64,000 nucleotides of DNA from Mesorhizobium sp. B2-3-12 (GCF_006442205.1 NZ_VFVR01000003.1:372001-436000); one strand, 5' to 3'. Positions 10,357 through 19,551 are shown, counted from the stretch's first letter. Program-made: numbers and translations. The notes: generated by a model from the letters alone, not told the origin.

Positions 10357-13329
10357 TCACTCAGCGGCCTGAACCCGATTGGCCGCGATGATCGCGCGAA
10401 TCTCGGACCGGCAGGAGCCGCAATTGGTGCCTGCCTTCAGCGTGGCGCCGATGGCTTCGACGCTGGTGCAGCCGGCTGCCGCGGCAGCGGTGATCTGGTT
10501 CACCCCGACATTGAAACAGGAGCAGACGGTCGCGCCGGCATCGGGCCGTTCGGCACCGGCACGGCCGGCGACGATCCTGAAGCGCTGACGCTGGCTGGCA
10601 TGGACCTCGGCGAGTTGCTCGGCCGCCCAGCGGCGTGACACCGCGACCGGACCGGGTGCGACGAACAGGGCGCCCGCCAGATGCTCGCCTTCGAAGGCGG
10701 CAATGCGGTGCTGGCCGGCCTCGCTGTCGTGATAGGCGAGAATTTCGGCATCCGCGGCATCGAAGAGCGAGTTCGCCAAGGCTGTCCAGTCGACATCGTC
10801 AAGGGCAAAGGCAAGCTCGACCCGCCAGCCGCCCCGGCATCTGGCTATCGCCCAATAGTCGGCGGCCATCGTCGCGGGCCTTTTGCGTGTCACGGCAAAG
10901 CCGAAGGCCCCGGCGGTGAATTTCTCGATGCGGGCCGCGACGTGTTTCAAAGCCGGCTGGCCCGACACCGGGTCGGTGAGCGATGCCGTGAGCGTGTCGA
11001 GCCGGCCCCTGGCGGCGAACTGGTCGGTCCAGTGCATCGGCGCGAACAGGCTGCCCTGCCGCTGGCGCGTGGTCACCAGCGCGCGGACCAGCACCTCGCC
11101 GCGCGCAGTGGAGACACGTGCGATGTCGGCGTCGCCAATGCCGTGGCGTTGCGCATCCTCGGGGTGGATCTCGACGAAGGGCTCGGCGATGTGCTGCGAC
11201 AGGCGCGGGCTTTTGCCGGTGCGCGTCATGGTGTGCCAGTGGTCGCGGATGCGGCCGGTGTTGAGGACGAGTGGGAAGTCGGGGGTGGTGCGGGTTTCGA
11301 CGGTCGGGCGCAGGGCGACGAAGCGGGCCTTGCGGTCGGGCGTGTAGAAGTTGCCGTTGGCGAAGAAGCGGGTGGGCTGGTGCCCGGTCGACGCGATTTC
11401 CTCTGGCCAAGGTCCAGTGTAAGCGCCTCCCTCGACGTGAAGTCGAGCTTGAGCGCCCCCCTCTGTCCTGCCGGACCGGGCCCTACGCTGTCGCTCCGGG
11501 CGTTCGTCGTTCGGAAAGCCAAGCAATTGGCTTCCCGTCCGCTGCGCGGACCACTCCTCACCCCCCTCAAGGGGGGAGATTGGCGGCTTCAGCGCTGGCA
11601 CTTTTTCTTCAACGGTGAAAATTGGCGAAGGCCCATATGACAGCCGATCTCCCTCCTGGAGGGGGAGATGGCCGGCAGGCCAGAGGGGGGCGCCTCGGGC
11701 CGGGGCTGGCCATTGGAACGGCGCAAGGCTTTCATAGGCGTCCGCATCGACGGCGCCATACGCACCAATATCGAAATCCCGATCGCCGACATTCTCGAAC
11801 CCCGACAGCGCGGCGTGCTCGGCAAAAATCTCGGCTGGCGTCGCATGCGCGAACGCCTCGTCAAAGCCCATGCGCCGTGCCACCTCGGCAATGATCCACC
11901 AGTCGGGCCGCGCCTCGCCAGGTGTCGGCAAAAACGCGCGCTGGCGCGAGATGCGGCGCTCGGAATTGGTGACGGTGCCGTCCTTCTCGCCCCAGGCCGT
12001 CGCCGGCAGCCGGACATGGGCATGGCGGACCGTATCGGTATTTGCCAGCACGTCCGACACCACGACGAAGGGACAGGCCTTGATCGCCGCTTCGACGGCA
12101 TCGGCGTCCGGCATCGAATCGACCGGGTTGGTGGCCATGATCCACAGCGCCTTTATGCGTCCATCGGCCACCGCCTCGAACATGTCGACGGCTTTCAGCC
12201 CAGGCCGTCGCGCAATCGTCGCCGCGTTCCAGAAACGCTCGACCCGCTCGCGATGCCTAGGGTTTTCGATCTCCATATGGGCGGCGAGCATATTGGCCAT
12301 GCCGCCGACCTCGCGGCCGCCCATGGCATTGGGCTGGCCGGTCACCGAGAACGGTCCGGCGCCCGGTTTTCCGATACGGCCGGTGGCGAGATGGCAGTTG
12401 ATGATGGCGTTGACCTTGTCGGTGCCGGACGACGACTGGTTGACGCCCTGGCTGTAGACGGTCACGGTTTGCGCGGTCGCAGCAAACAGGCTGTAGAAGC
12501 GGACAAGCTCGTCTTCACTCAGGCCCGTGGCCGCGGCAACGCCTGCAAGATCGAGCGCCGAGGCGGCGAACAGCGCCTGTCCAAAGCCGGTGGTGTGCGC
12601 CGTGATATAGGCACGGTCGAGCGCGTTGTGCTGGCCGAGCCAGGCAAGCAGGCCGGTGAAGAGGGCAACATCGCCATCCGGCGCGATCGCCAGGTGCATG
12701 TCGGCTATATCAGATGTCATGGTGCGGCGCGGGTCGACCAGCACCACCTTCATCTCGGGGCGCTTTTCCCGGGCAGCGGCGATGCGCTGGTAGAGCACGG
12801 GGTGGCACCAGGCGAGGTTGGAACCGACCAGCACGATCAGGTCGGCCAGTTCCAGATCCTCATAGGTCCCCGGCACCGTGTCGGAGCCGAACGCGCGGCG
12901 GTGGCCGGCAACCGACGAGGCCATGCAGAGCCGCGAATTGGTGTCGATGTTGGCCGAGCCGATGAAACCCTTCATCAGCTTATTGGCGAGGTAGTAGTCC
13001 TCGGTCAGCAATTGGCCGGAGACATAGAAAGCAACCGCTTCCGGCCCATGCTCGGCGATGGTTTGCGAGAAGGTCGAGGCGACGAGGTCGAGCGCCTCGT
13101 TCCAGCCGGCGCGACGGTCGTGGATTTCGGGATGCAGCAGCCTGCCGTCGAGATCGATGGTCTCGGCCAATGCCGAACCCTTGGAGCAGAGCCGACCGAA
13201 ATTCGCCGGATGGTCAGGATCGCCGCGCACGGACACTTGTCCGTCCGCAGCGATCTTCGCCAGCACGCCGCAGCCCACCCCGCAATAGGGGCAGGTGGTC
13301 CTCACCTCGCGCGTTTCAATGATTTCCAT
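10357..13329 (-). CDS. nasA: Assimilatory nitrate reductase, catalytic subunit, with C-terminal [2Fe-2S] domain
   Basis: A 990-residue cytoplasmic molybdopterin enzyme that reduces nitrate to nitrite. An N-terminal [4Fe-4S] site is formed by Cys13, Cys16, Cys20 and Cys48. The molybdopterin-binding and dinucleotide-binding domains follow, and a BFD-like [2Fe-2S] domain closes the protein (Cys936, Cys938, Cys970, Cys973), as in NasA of Klebsiella type. The protein is longer than usual. About 80 residues at 546-626 are encoded by an inverted-repeat element inserted in frame between the conserved catalytic part and the C-terminal ADGxFYTPD-type region (here FANGNFYTPD). The gene follows nirD by one base and is last in the nitrate operon. 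Whether the insert is tolerated in the folded enzyme is not known. Confidence 0.93.
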   Translation of the reverse strand: MEIIETREVRTTCPYCGVGCGVLAKIAADGQVSVRGDPDHPANFGRLCSKGSALAETIDLDGRLLHPEIHDRRAGWNEALDLVASTFSQTIAEHGPEAVAFYVSGQLLTEDYYLANKLMKGFIGSANIDTNSRLCMASSVAGHRRAFGSDTVPGTYEDLELADLIVLVGSNLAWCHPVLYQRIAAAREKRPEMKVVLVDPRRTMTSDIADMHLAIAPDGDVALFTGLLAWLGQHNALDRAYITAHTTGFGQALFAASALDLAGVAAATGLSEDELVRFYSLFAATAQTVTVYSQGVNQSSSGTDKVNAIINCHLATGRIGKPGAGPFSVTGQPNAMGGREVGGMANMLAAHMEIENPRHRERVERFWNAATIARRPGLKAVDMFEAVADGRIKALWIMATNPVDSMPDADAVEAAIKACPFVVVSDVLANTDTVRHAHVRLPATAWGEKDGTVTNSERRISRQRAFLPTPGEARPDWWIIAEVARRMGFDEAFAHATPAEIFAEHAALSGFENVGDRDFDIGAYGAVDADAYESLAPFQWPAPARGAPLWPAGHLPLQEGDRLSYGPSPIFTVEEKVPALKPPISPLEGGEEWSAQRTGSQLLGFPNDERPERQRRARSGRTEGGAQARLHVEGGAYTGPWPEEIASTGHQPTRFFANGNFYTPDRKARFVALRPTVETRTTPDFPLVLNTGRIRDHWHTMTRTGKSPRLSQHIAEPFVEIHPEDAQRHGIGDADIARVSTARGEVLVRALVTTRQRQGSLFAPMHWTDQFAARGRLDTLTASLTDPVSGQPALKHVAARIEKFTAGAFGFAVTRKRPATMAADYWAIARCRGGWRVELAFALDDVDWTALANSLFDAADAEILAYHDSEAGQHRIAAFEGEHLAGALFVAPGPVAVSRRWAAEQLAEVHASQRQRFRIVAGRAGAERPDAGATVCSCFNVGVNQITAAAAAGCTSVEAIGATLKAGTNCGSCRSEIRAIIAANRVQAAE
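11453..11693. repeat. Inverted-repeat element inserted in frame inside nasA
   Basis: Two 22-base ends (11453-11474 and 11672-11693) are inverted repeats of each other with one mismatch; both read GCGCCCCCCTCTG at the outer edge. Inside are further small palindromes, including CCCCCCTCAAGGGGGG near 11565-11580 and CTCCCTCCTGGAGGGGGAG near 11650-11668. The layout and the CCCCTCT...CTGCCGG wording are like the short palindromic repeats common between genes in Mesorhizobium genomes. Here the whole 241 bp is open in the nasA frame. No transposase is encoded, so it is a non-autonomous, MITE-like or RPE-like element. Confidence 0.75.
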
Positions 13330-13330
13330 G

Positions 13331-13660
13331 TCAGGCGGCGCGGCTGGCCAGCGCTTCCAGCGCGAGGAACAGACGCTCGCCTTCCCGCTTCACCGGAATC
13401 GTGCGCACCGTGCCCTCGTCGGCGCCGAGCGCCTTGCCCGTCTCCAGCGAGATCACCCAATTGTGCAAGGGACACGTCACCGCCGCGCCATGGACGATGC
13501 CCTGGCTCAACGGTCCGCCCTTGTGCGGACAATGGTCGTCAATGGCGAAGACCGCGTCGTCCGCCGTGCGGAAGACGGCGATCTTGCCTTGCGGGGTAGC
13601 GACACAGCGCGCGCCACGGCGCGGGATGTCGGAGAGGGTGCCGATGGAGATCCAATTCAT
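13331..13660 (-). CDS. nirD: NADH-nitrite reductase small subunit, Rieske-type
   Basis: A 109-residue partner of NirB. It has the Rieske fold with all four [2Fe-2S] ligands in the CxH...CxxH pattern (Cys44-Pro-His46 and Cys63-Pro-Leu-His66). Many NirD proteins lack these ligands, so a real cluster is likely here. The start ATG at 13660 gives the normal family length and lies 5 bases after the nirB stop. The nasA ATG follows its stop after a single base, indicating tight coupling. Confidence 0.92.
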   Translation of the reverse strand: MNWISIGTLSDIPRRGARCVATPQGKIAVFRTADDAVFAIDDHCPHKGGPLSQGIVHGAAVTCPLHNWVISLETGKALGADEGTVRTIPVKREGERLFLALEALASRAA

Positions 13661-13665
13661 GGGGG

Positions 13666-16116
13666 TCACTCCGCCGCCTGCGCAAACCCGACCGAAGCCA
13701 TCGGCTGGAACTCGTGCTTGTCCTTGCCCGACACGCGCTCGGACCACGGATCGACCTGGGCGAATTTTTGGGAAAAGATGAAGCGGTCGTAATAGGCTTC
13801 GCGCTTGTGCGCATCGTCCATGATCTGGCGCTTGATCTCGGCTATGCCGATGCGCTTGGCCCATTTGTAGATGCGTTCGAGATAGCGGCCCTGCTCGCGG
13901 TACATCTGCGTCAGCGCCACGATATGCTCCAGCGCCTCGTCCTCGGTCCTGACCTGGCCCAGCACCTCCGTGCCTTTGATGTCGAGGCCGGCGGCACCGG
14001 CGAAATGGATTTCGTAGCCACTGTCGACGCAGATGACGCCGACATCCTTGCATGTCGCCTCGGCGCAGTTTCTCGGGCAGCCCGACACCGCCATCTTGAC
14101 CTTGGCCGGCGTCCAGGAGCCCCACATGAATTTCTCGATGCGGATGCCGAGACCGGTCGAATCCTGCGTGCCGAAGCGGCACCAGTCGGAGCCGACGCAG
14201 GTCTTCACCGTGCGCAGGCCCTTGGCATAGGCATGGCCGGAGACGAAGCCGGCCTGGCCGAGATCGGCCCACACCGCCGGCAGATCCTCCTTGCGGATGC
14301 CCAGCATGTCAATGCGCTGGCCGCCGGTGACCTTGACCATCGGGATCTCGAACTTGTCGACGACGTCGGCGATGGCGCGCAGTTCGGCGGCATTGGTGAC
14401 GCCGCCCCACATGCGCGGCACCACCGAATAGGTGCCGTCCTTCTGGATGTTGGCGTGAACGCGCTCGTTGATGAAGCGCGACTGGTAGTCGTCGGCATAC
14501 TCGTCCGGCCAGTCGCAGACGAGATAGTAGTTGAGTGCCGGCCGGCATTTGGCGCAGCCGCAGGAGGTCTTCCACTCCAGCTCCTGCATCACCGCAGGAA
14601 TGGTTTTCAGGTGCTTGGCCTTGATCAGCCTGCGCACCTCGTCGTGGCCGAACGTGGTGCAGGAACACATGGGCTGCACGGCGGCCGGGTTGTAGGTGTC
14701 GCCGAGGGTCAGCACCATCAGCTTTTCGACCAGCCCGGTGCAGGAGCCGCAGGAGGCCGACGCCTTGGTGTGGGCGCGCACGTCGTCGAGCGAAGTCAGG
14801 CCCTTGCCCGTGATCGCTCCGGTGATCTTTCCCTTGCAGACGCCGTTGCAGCCGCAGATTTCCGCATCATCCGGCAAGGCTGCAACGGCCGCCATAGGGT
14901 CCAGCGGGGCACCTCCCTGGTAGGACTGGCCGAAGATCAACGTATCGCGCATCTCCGATATGTCGGTCTGTTTCTTCTTGAGGTCGTTGAACCAGGCGCC
15001 GTCCGCTGTCTCGCCATAGAGCACGGTGCCGATGATGCGGTCGTCCTTGAGCACCAGGCGCTTGTAGACACCGGCCGAGGCGTCGCGCAGCACGATCTCC
15101 TGGCGGTCCTCGCCCTCGGCGAAGTCGCCCAGCGAAAACAGGTCGATGCCGGTGACCTTGAGTTTTGTTGGCGTGTCCATGTGGGCGAAGGCGGCGCTCT
15201 CGTCGCCGGCAAGTTGGTGGGCGGCGACGCGCGCCATCTCGTAAAGCGGTGCCACCAGCCCGTAGACCATGCCGCCCACTTCGGCGCATTCGCCGAGCGC
15301 GTAGATGTCGGGGTCGTTGCTGCGCATGCCGGCATCGACGACGATGCCTCTGTTGACGGCGATGCCGGCCTCCTTGGCCAGAGCCGAATTCGGTCTGATG
15401 CCGACCGCCATAACCACCAGCGTCGCCGGAATGATGGTTCCGTCGGCGAGTTCCACCCGCTCGACCTTGCCATCGCCCGTGATTGCCTTTGTGTTGGCCT
15501 TGGTGATGACCTTGATGCCGCGCTGCTCCACCGCGCGCTGCAAGAGATAGCCAGCGGCAGGATCGAGCTGACGCTCCATCAGCGTCGGCATGACATGCAG
15601 CACGGTGACGTCCATGCCTTGCGCATTCAGGCCGGCCGCCGCCTCGAGCCCGAGCAGCCCGCCGCCGATGACCACGGCCTTGGCGCGCGACTGGGCGGCG
15701 AGCATCATCGCCTGGACGTCGTCCAGATCGCGATAGGTCAGCACGCCGGGCAGATTGTGACCAGGCACCGGAATGATGAACGGCACCGAGCCGGTGGCGA
15801 TGACGAGCTTGTCGTAGGCTTCCGTGACGCCGTGGTCGGAGGTGACGGTCTTCGCCGTCCGGTCGATGGCGACGATCTTGTGGCCCTTGTAGAGGGTGAT
15901 GTCGTTGGCGATGTACCAGCCGTCGCCATGGATGATGATTTCCTCATAGGCCTTTTCGCCCGACAGCACCGGCGACAGCATGATGCGGTCGTAGTTCACG
16001 CGTGGCTCGGCGTTGAAGATGGTGACGGCGTAGCGGCCCGGCGCCTGTTCCAGCAGATGCTCCAGCATGCGCCCGGGGGCCATGCCGTTGCCGATGATGA
16101 CGAGTTTTTCGGTCAT
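13666..16116 (-). CDS. nirB: NADH-dependent nitrite reductase large subunit
   Basis: An 816-residue cytoplasmic enzyme reducing nitrite to ammonium with NADH. In order: an FAD/NAD-binding module (residues 1-300, starting LVIIGNGMAPGRMLE), a BFD-like [2Fe-2S] domain (CGCNGVCKG ... CGSCTG, about residues 415-470), a second Cys-rich stretch (CSCTTFG ... CGCAKC), and the sirohaem/[4Fe-4S] reductase core. The core cluster ligands are visible as Cys640 and Cys646 (C-x5-C) and Cys680 and Cys684 (C-x3-C). A good ribosome site (GGAGTAAGGG) precedes ATG 16116. It lies 4 bases after nrtD and 5 bases before nirD in the same operon. Confidence 0.95.
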   Translation of the reverse strand: MTEKLVIIGNGMAPGRMLEHLLEQAPGRYAVTIFNAEPRVNYDRIMLSPVLSGEKAYEEIIIHGDGWYIANDITLYKGHKIVAIDRTAKTVTSDHGVTEAYDKLVIATGSVPFIIPVPGHNLPGVLTYRDLDDVQAMMLAAQSRAKAVVIGGGLLGLEAAAGLNAQGMDVTVLHVMPTLMERQLDPAAGYLLQRAVEQRGIKVITKANTKAITGDGKVERVELADGTIIPATLVVMAVGIRPNSALAKEAGIAVNRGIVVDAGMRSNDPDIYALGECAEVGGMVYGLVAPLYEMARVAAHQLAGDESAAFAHMDTPTKLKVTGIDLFSLGDFAEGEDRQEIVLRDASAGVYKRLVLKDDRIIGTVLYGETADGAWFNDLKKKQTDISEMRDTLIFGQSYQGGAPLDPMAAVAALPDDAEICGCNGVCKGKITGAITGKGLTSLDDVRAHTKASASCGSCTGLVEKLMVLTLGDTYNPAAVQPMCSCTTFGHDEVRRLIKAKHLKTIPAVMQELEWKTSCGCAKCRPALNYYLVCDWPDEYADDYQSRFINERVHANIQKDGTYSVVPRMWGGVTNAAELRAIADVVDKFEIPMVKVTGGQRIDMLGIRKEDLPAVWADLGQAGFVSGHAYAKGLRTVKTCVGSDWCRFGTQDSTGLGIRIEKFMWGSWTPAKVKMAVSGCPRNCAEATCKDVGVICVDSGYEIHFAGAAGLDIKGTEVLGQVRTEDEALEHIVALTQMYREQGRYLERIYKWAKRIGIAEIKRQIMDDAHKREAYYDRFIFSQKFAQVDPWSERVSGKDKHEFQPMASVGFAQAAE

Positions 16117-16120
16117 GCCC

Positions 16121-16918
16121 TTACTCCGCGGCTTCGACGAAGCGGTGGCGTTCGTAGAGGAACTTCAGCACCGCCTCGCGGCAACGCAGGAAGGTGCGGT
16201 CGGAGGCAAGTTCGATGCGCCGGCGCGGCCGCACCAGAGGCACCGGCAGCACCTCGCCGATGGTCGCCGCCGGACCGTTGGTCATCATGACGATGCGGTC
16301 GGACAGCAGCACCGCCTCGTCGACGTCATGGGTGATCATGATCGTCGTCGAGCCGAGCCTGGAGTGGATGTCCATCACCGCGTCCTGCAGATGGGCGCGG
16401 GTCAGTGCGTCGAGCGCGCCGAACGGCTCGTCGAGCAGCAGGATCTTCGGCTCCATGGCGAGCGCGCGGGCAATGCCGACGCGCTGCTTCATGCCACCCG
16501 AGATTTCGGCCGGGCGCTTGTCCCTGGCATGCGCCATCTGCACGAGATCGAGATTGCGCATGATCCAGTCATGCCGCTCGGCCTTGCTCTTCGAACGGCC
16601 GAAGACTTTCGCCACCGCCAGGTTGATGTTCTCGTAGACGGTCAGCCACGGCAACAGCGAATGGTTCTGGAACACCACGGCGCGTTCGGGGCCGGGGCTG
16701 TCGACCTCCTTGTCTTCCAAAAGCACGGCGCCGGCGGAAACCTTGGTCAGGCCGGCGATCAGGTTGAGCAAGGTCGACTTGCCGCAACCGGAATGGCCGA
16801 TGATGGAGACGAATTCGCCCTTGTCGATGGTCAGCCTGATGTCCCTCAGCACGTCGCTGACCTGGCCGCCACGAGCGAAGGATTTGTCGATATGGTCGAG
16901 TTTGAGATAGGCGGTCAT
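16121..16918 (-). CDS. nrtD: Nitrate ABC transporter, ATP-binding protein
   Basis: A 265-residue ATPase of the nitrate/sulfonate/taurine ABC class. Walker A is GHSGCGKST (near residue 40), the signature is EISGGMKQR, and Walker B is ILLLDEPFGALD, followed by the switch histidine in ITHDVDEA. It energises the importer built by NrtA and NrtB. A strong GGAG ribosome site precedes the ATG. It lies 10 bases downstream of nrtB and 4 bases upstream of nirB, so import and reduction are one transcript. It has a single ATPase domain, unlike the solute-binding fusion NrtC of cyanobacteria. Confidence 0.93.
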   Translation of the reverse strand: MTAYLKLDHIDKSFARGGQVSDVLRDIRLTIDKGEFVSIIGHSGCGKSTLLNLIAGLTKVSAGAVLLEDKEVDSPGPERAVVFQNHSLLPWLTVYENINLAVAKVFGRSKSKAERHDWIMRNLDLVQMAHARDKRPAEISGGMKQRVGIARALAMEPKILLLDEPFGALDALTRAHLQDAVMDIHSRLGSTTIMITHDVDEAVLLSDRIVMMTNGPAATIGEVLPVPLVRPRRRIELASDRTFLRCREAVLKFLYERHRFVEAAE

Positions 16919-16928
16919 GGCGCTCTCC

Positions 16929-17819
16929 TCACTTTGCCGTCGTGCCGCGGGTGACGAAGGCGCCGACCGCCGCGACCAGGCGGTCGAGGCAGAAACCGGT
17001 GACGCCGATATAGGCGAGCGCGACGATGATGTCGGGCAACCGCGACGAGTTCCATGCGTCCCAGATGAAGAAGCCGATGCCGACGCCGCCGGTCAGCATT
17101 TCGGCCGCGACAATGGCGAGCCAGGACAGGCCGATGCCGATCCTCAGGCCGGTAAAGATGTAGGGCGCCGCGGCCGGAACCATGATCTTGACGAAGAATT
17201 CGAGCTGGTTCAGCCGCAGGATGCGAGCGACGTTACGGTAGTCCTGCGGGATGTTGCGCACACCGACGGCGGTGTTGATGATGACCGGCCAGATCGAGGT
17301 GATGAAGATCACGAACAGTGCCGACGGGTTGGAATCGCGGAAGGCGGCGAGCGACAGCGGCAGCCAGGCGAGCGGCGGCACGGTACGCAGGATCTGGAAC
17401 ACCGGGTCGAGGCCGCGCATCGCCCAGACCGACTGGCCGACCAGCGCGCCGAGCGCGACGCCGACGACCGCCGCCATGCCGAAGCCGATGGCGACGCGCT
17501 GCAGCGAGATCAGCACACGCCAGGCAAGGCCGATGTCCTGCGGGCCGTTGTCGAAGAACGGATGCGCGATCAGGTCATAGGCTTCGTTCCACACCTGGCT
17601 CGGTGGCGGCAGGCTTGCAGTGGGCGACGAGCAGGCGACCTGCCAGACGACGAGCAGGAGGGCGATGACGATGGCGGGCGGGACCAGGGTGCTGGCCACC
17701 TTGCCCGCGATCGCCACCAGGTCGATACGGGGCCGCGCTTTGGCGGTGAAGGCGACAATTTCGGCTGGCTTGGCCGGGAATGCCTTTACCTTGGTGTCCT
17801 CGACGGCTTGGATGGACAT
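16929..17819 (-). CDS. nrtB: Nitrate ABC transporter, permease
   Basis: An inner-membrane permease of the nitrate/taurine type with about six TM helices. The conserved cytoplasmic coupling loop is the EAA-like stretch around RNVARILRLNQLEFF. ATG at 17819 is preferred (296 residues); the frame is open upstream to a TTG at 17897, which would add 26 residues of no membrane character. The residues before TM1 are charged and Ala/Pro-rich, as in other NrtB proteins. It sits 87 bp after nrtA, the largest gap within the operon after the leader. Confidence 0.92.
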   Translation of the reverse strand: MSIQAVEDTKVKAFPAKPAEIVAFTAKARPRIDLVAIAGKVASTLVPPAIVIALLLVVWQVACSSPTASLPPPSQVWNEAYDLIAHPFFDNGPQDIGLAWRVLISLQRVAIGFGMAAVVGVALGALVGQSVWAMRGLDPVFQILRTVPPLAWLPLSLAAFRDSNPSALFVIFITSIWPVIINTAVGVRNIPQDYRNVARILRLNQLEFFVKIMVPAAAPYIFTGLRIGIGLSWLAIVAAEMLTGGVGIGFFIWDAWNSSRLPDIIVALAYIGVTGFCLDRLVAAVGAFVTRGTTAK

Positions 17820-17906
17820 GTTCTTGGGATACTCCGTGGCGTGCTGGTGCGGTACTGAGCGACGAACGGCGCTGGCGCCGTTTGCGTTGGGGTACAAACG
17901 GCCTGA

Positions 17907-19223
17907 CTAAGCCGATGTCTTGATGGTCAGGCTGTCGAGATAGGCCAAGGGGTTGGCCGGATCGAAAGTCTTGCCATCGAAGAAGGTCTCGACGCCGCGC
18001 GAGGACGAGGCTGGGATGTCGCTCGCGGCGACACCGAGCTCCTTGGCCGCCTCGCGCCAGATATCCTCGCGGTTGACCTGGTCGACCAGCGCCTTGATGT
18101 CGGTGGTCGGCGCGAACTTGCCCCAGCGGATGTTTTCGGCGAGGAACCAGCTGTCGTGGCTCTTGAACGGGTAGGAGACGCCGCCCTTCCAGAATTTCAT
18201 GTAGAGGTCGGTGGCGGTGGCGACCCGGCCATTGCCGTAGTTGATGTCACCCTTGAGACGGCCGATGATGTCGGCGACGGGCACATTCATCCACTGACGC
18301 TTGCCGATGATGGTGGCCATCTCGTCCTTGTTTTCCTTGGCGTCGCACCATTGCTGTGCCGCCATCACCGCCATGACGATCGCCTTGGCGGCGTTCGGGT
18401 ATTTGTCGATGAAGGCGGCGCGCAGGCCGAGCGCCTTTTCCGGATGGCCCTTCCAGAGCTCGCCGGTCGTGGTGGCGGTGAAGCCGACGCCCTGGTGGAC
18501 GAGCTGTTCGTTCCACGGCTCGCCGACGCAGAACACGTCCATGTTGCCGACCTTCATGTTGGCCACCATCTGCGGCGGCGGCACGACGATGGTCGAGACG
18601 TCCTTGTCGGGGTTGATGCCGCCGGCGGCCAGCCAGTAGCGCAGCCACAGATCATGCGTGCCGCCCGGGAAGGTCATGGCGGCCTTGACCTCCTTGCCTG
18701 CCGCCTTCTTTGCGGCGAAGGCATCCTTCAGCTTCGAGGCGTCGAGGCCGACGCCGGTCGCGGCGTATTCCTGGGCGACCGAAATGCCCTGGCAGTCGTA
18801 GTTGAGCCGCGCCACGATCGCCATCGGCAGCGGCTGGTTGTTCTGCGTCACCTTGCCGGTGTGCATGAGGTAAGGCATCGGCGTCAGGATGTGGGCACCG
18901 TCGATGCCGTTGGCTTCGCCGCCGAGCATCAGATTGTCTCGTGTCGCACCCCAGGAAGCCTGCTTGAGCACCTCGACATCAGGCATGCCGAATTTTTCGA
19001 ACAGGCCCTTTTCCTTGGCGATGATCAGCGGCGCGGCATCGGTCAGCGCAATGAAGCCGAGCTTGGCGCCGGTCACTTCTGGACCTTTGCCCTCGGCATG
19101 GGCGCCGGCCGGAAACAATGTCTTCGCGGCAATGAACAGTCCCGCCGTCAGCGCGCTGCTGGCCAGAAAATCACGCCGGGTGAAATCCTTGAGGGACGCG
19201 CCAGTTCCGATCCGTTTCGTCAT
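17907..19223 (-). CDS. nrtA: Nitrate-binding protein of the ABC importer, Tat-exported
   Basis: A 438-residue periplasmic substrate-binding protein of the NrtA/CmpA family. The N-terminus carries a twin-arginine signal (FTRRDFLASSALTAG) ending at a likely AHA|EG cleavage site. The mature protein has the ProxA-like fold with KLGFIALTDAAPL at its start and the DVFCVGEPWNEQ region of nitrate binders. ATG 19223 has a GGAGA ribosome site; an in-frame start 60 bases upstream has none and would displace the Tat signal. It is the first structural gene after the regulated leader. Confidence 0.95.
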   Translation of the reverse strand: MTKRIGTGASLKDFTRRDFLASSALTAGLFIAAKTLFPAGAHAEGKGPEVTGAKLGFIALTDAAPLIIAKEKGLFEKFGMPDVEVLKQASWGATRDNLMLGGEANGIDGAHILTPMPYLMHTGKVTQNNQPLPMAIVARLNYDCQGISVAQEYAATGVGLDASKLKDAFAAKKAAGKEVKAAMTFPGGTHDLWLRYWLAAGGINPDKDVSTIVVPPPQMVANMKVGNMDVFCVGEPWNEQLVHQGVGFTATTTGELWKGHPEKALGLRAAFIDKYPNAAKAIVMAVMAAQQWCDAKENKDEMATIIGKRQWMNVPVADIIGRLKGDINYGNGRVATATDLYMKFWKGGVSYPFKSHDSWFLAENIRWGKFAPTTDIKALVDQVNREDIWREAAKELGVAASDIPASSSRGVETFFDGKTFDPANPLAYLDSLTIKTSA

Positions 19224-19281
19224 CGTCGTCTCCGGTTGAGCGCCATCGGGAGCGGCGCGTTTGATTGTATCTGGCCAAAAC

Positions 19282-19347
19282 AAAAAAGCTGCCGGCCAGG
19301 CCTCGCGCGTCCGTACATCCGGGATCGCGGTCGACCTGAGCGGCAGC
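19282..19347 (-). terminator. Attenuator terminator in the nrtA leader
   Basis: Read on the minus strand, GCTGCCGCTCAGG (19347-19335) pairs with CCTGGCCGGCAGC (19300-19288) through 12 of 13 positions, one of them a G-T wobble, and is followed at once by six T (19287-19282). It is an intrinsic terminator lying 59 bases before the nrtA start and downstream of the sigma-54 promoter. A smaller hairpin (GCAG-N6-CTGC, 19356-19343) overlaps its 5' arm by five bases, so the two cannot form together. This is the layout expected for control by an ANTAR antiterminator, and NasT is encoded just upstream. Confidence 0.75.
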
Positions 19348-19411
19348 TTTGCCTGCGGCGCCCGCCATTGGACGCCTATTCCATTGCCCGAGAAGGGCTC
19401 GTTTATTTCAA

Positions 19412-19427
19412 CGCAGGAATCGTGCCA
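19412..19427 (-). promoter_or_regulatory. Sigma-54 promoter of the nrtA operon
   Basis: The minus strand reads TGGCACGATTCCTGCG: the GG and GC elements are exactly ten bases apart and match the -24/-12 consensus. Transcription would begin near 19401, giving a leader of about 180 bases with the terminator inside it. Confidence 0.75.
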
Positions 19428-19536
19428 GTTTATCTCTGGAGCAAAACTTCAAATGAATTCAGCGGGATCGGAGCATTTCGCGGCTACCGGATCCGCCGCG
19501 AGCGGGGTCAAATATTGATCAGCTCGCTTGCGGGTC

Positions 19537-19551
19537 GCATAATTTTTGTGC
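19537..19551 (-). promoter_or_regulatory. NtrC-like enhancer site
   Basis: The minus strand reads GCACAAAAATTATGC, which is GCAC-N7-ATGC against the NtrC consensus GCAC-N7-GTGC (seven of eight half-site bases). It lies about 120 bases upstream of the sigma-54 promoter, overlapping the 3' side of the nasS-nrtA gap, a usual enhancer distance. Nitrogen limitation would then drive the operon. Confidence 0.5.

Noticed and set aside
11668..13599. Long plus-strand open frame (643 codons) opposite nasA and nirD
   Set aside because: It is antisense to clear cofactor-binding genes, has no family resemblance, and is the frame expected to stay open opposite high-GC codons.
13714..16290. Very long plus-strand open frame (858 codons) opposite nirB
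   Set aside because: Same reason: nirB carries intact Fe-S and sirohaem ligands, and the antisense translation has random composition rich in Arg, His and Asp.
19343..19398. The two leader hairpins as canonical ANTAR hexaloops
   Set aside because: The loops read GCAAAG and TTCTC on the transcript strand and lack the A at position 1 and G at position 4. The attenuator is reported, but not the canonical motif.
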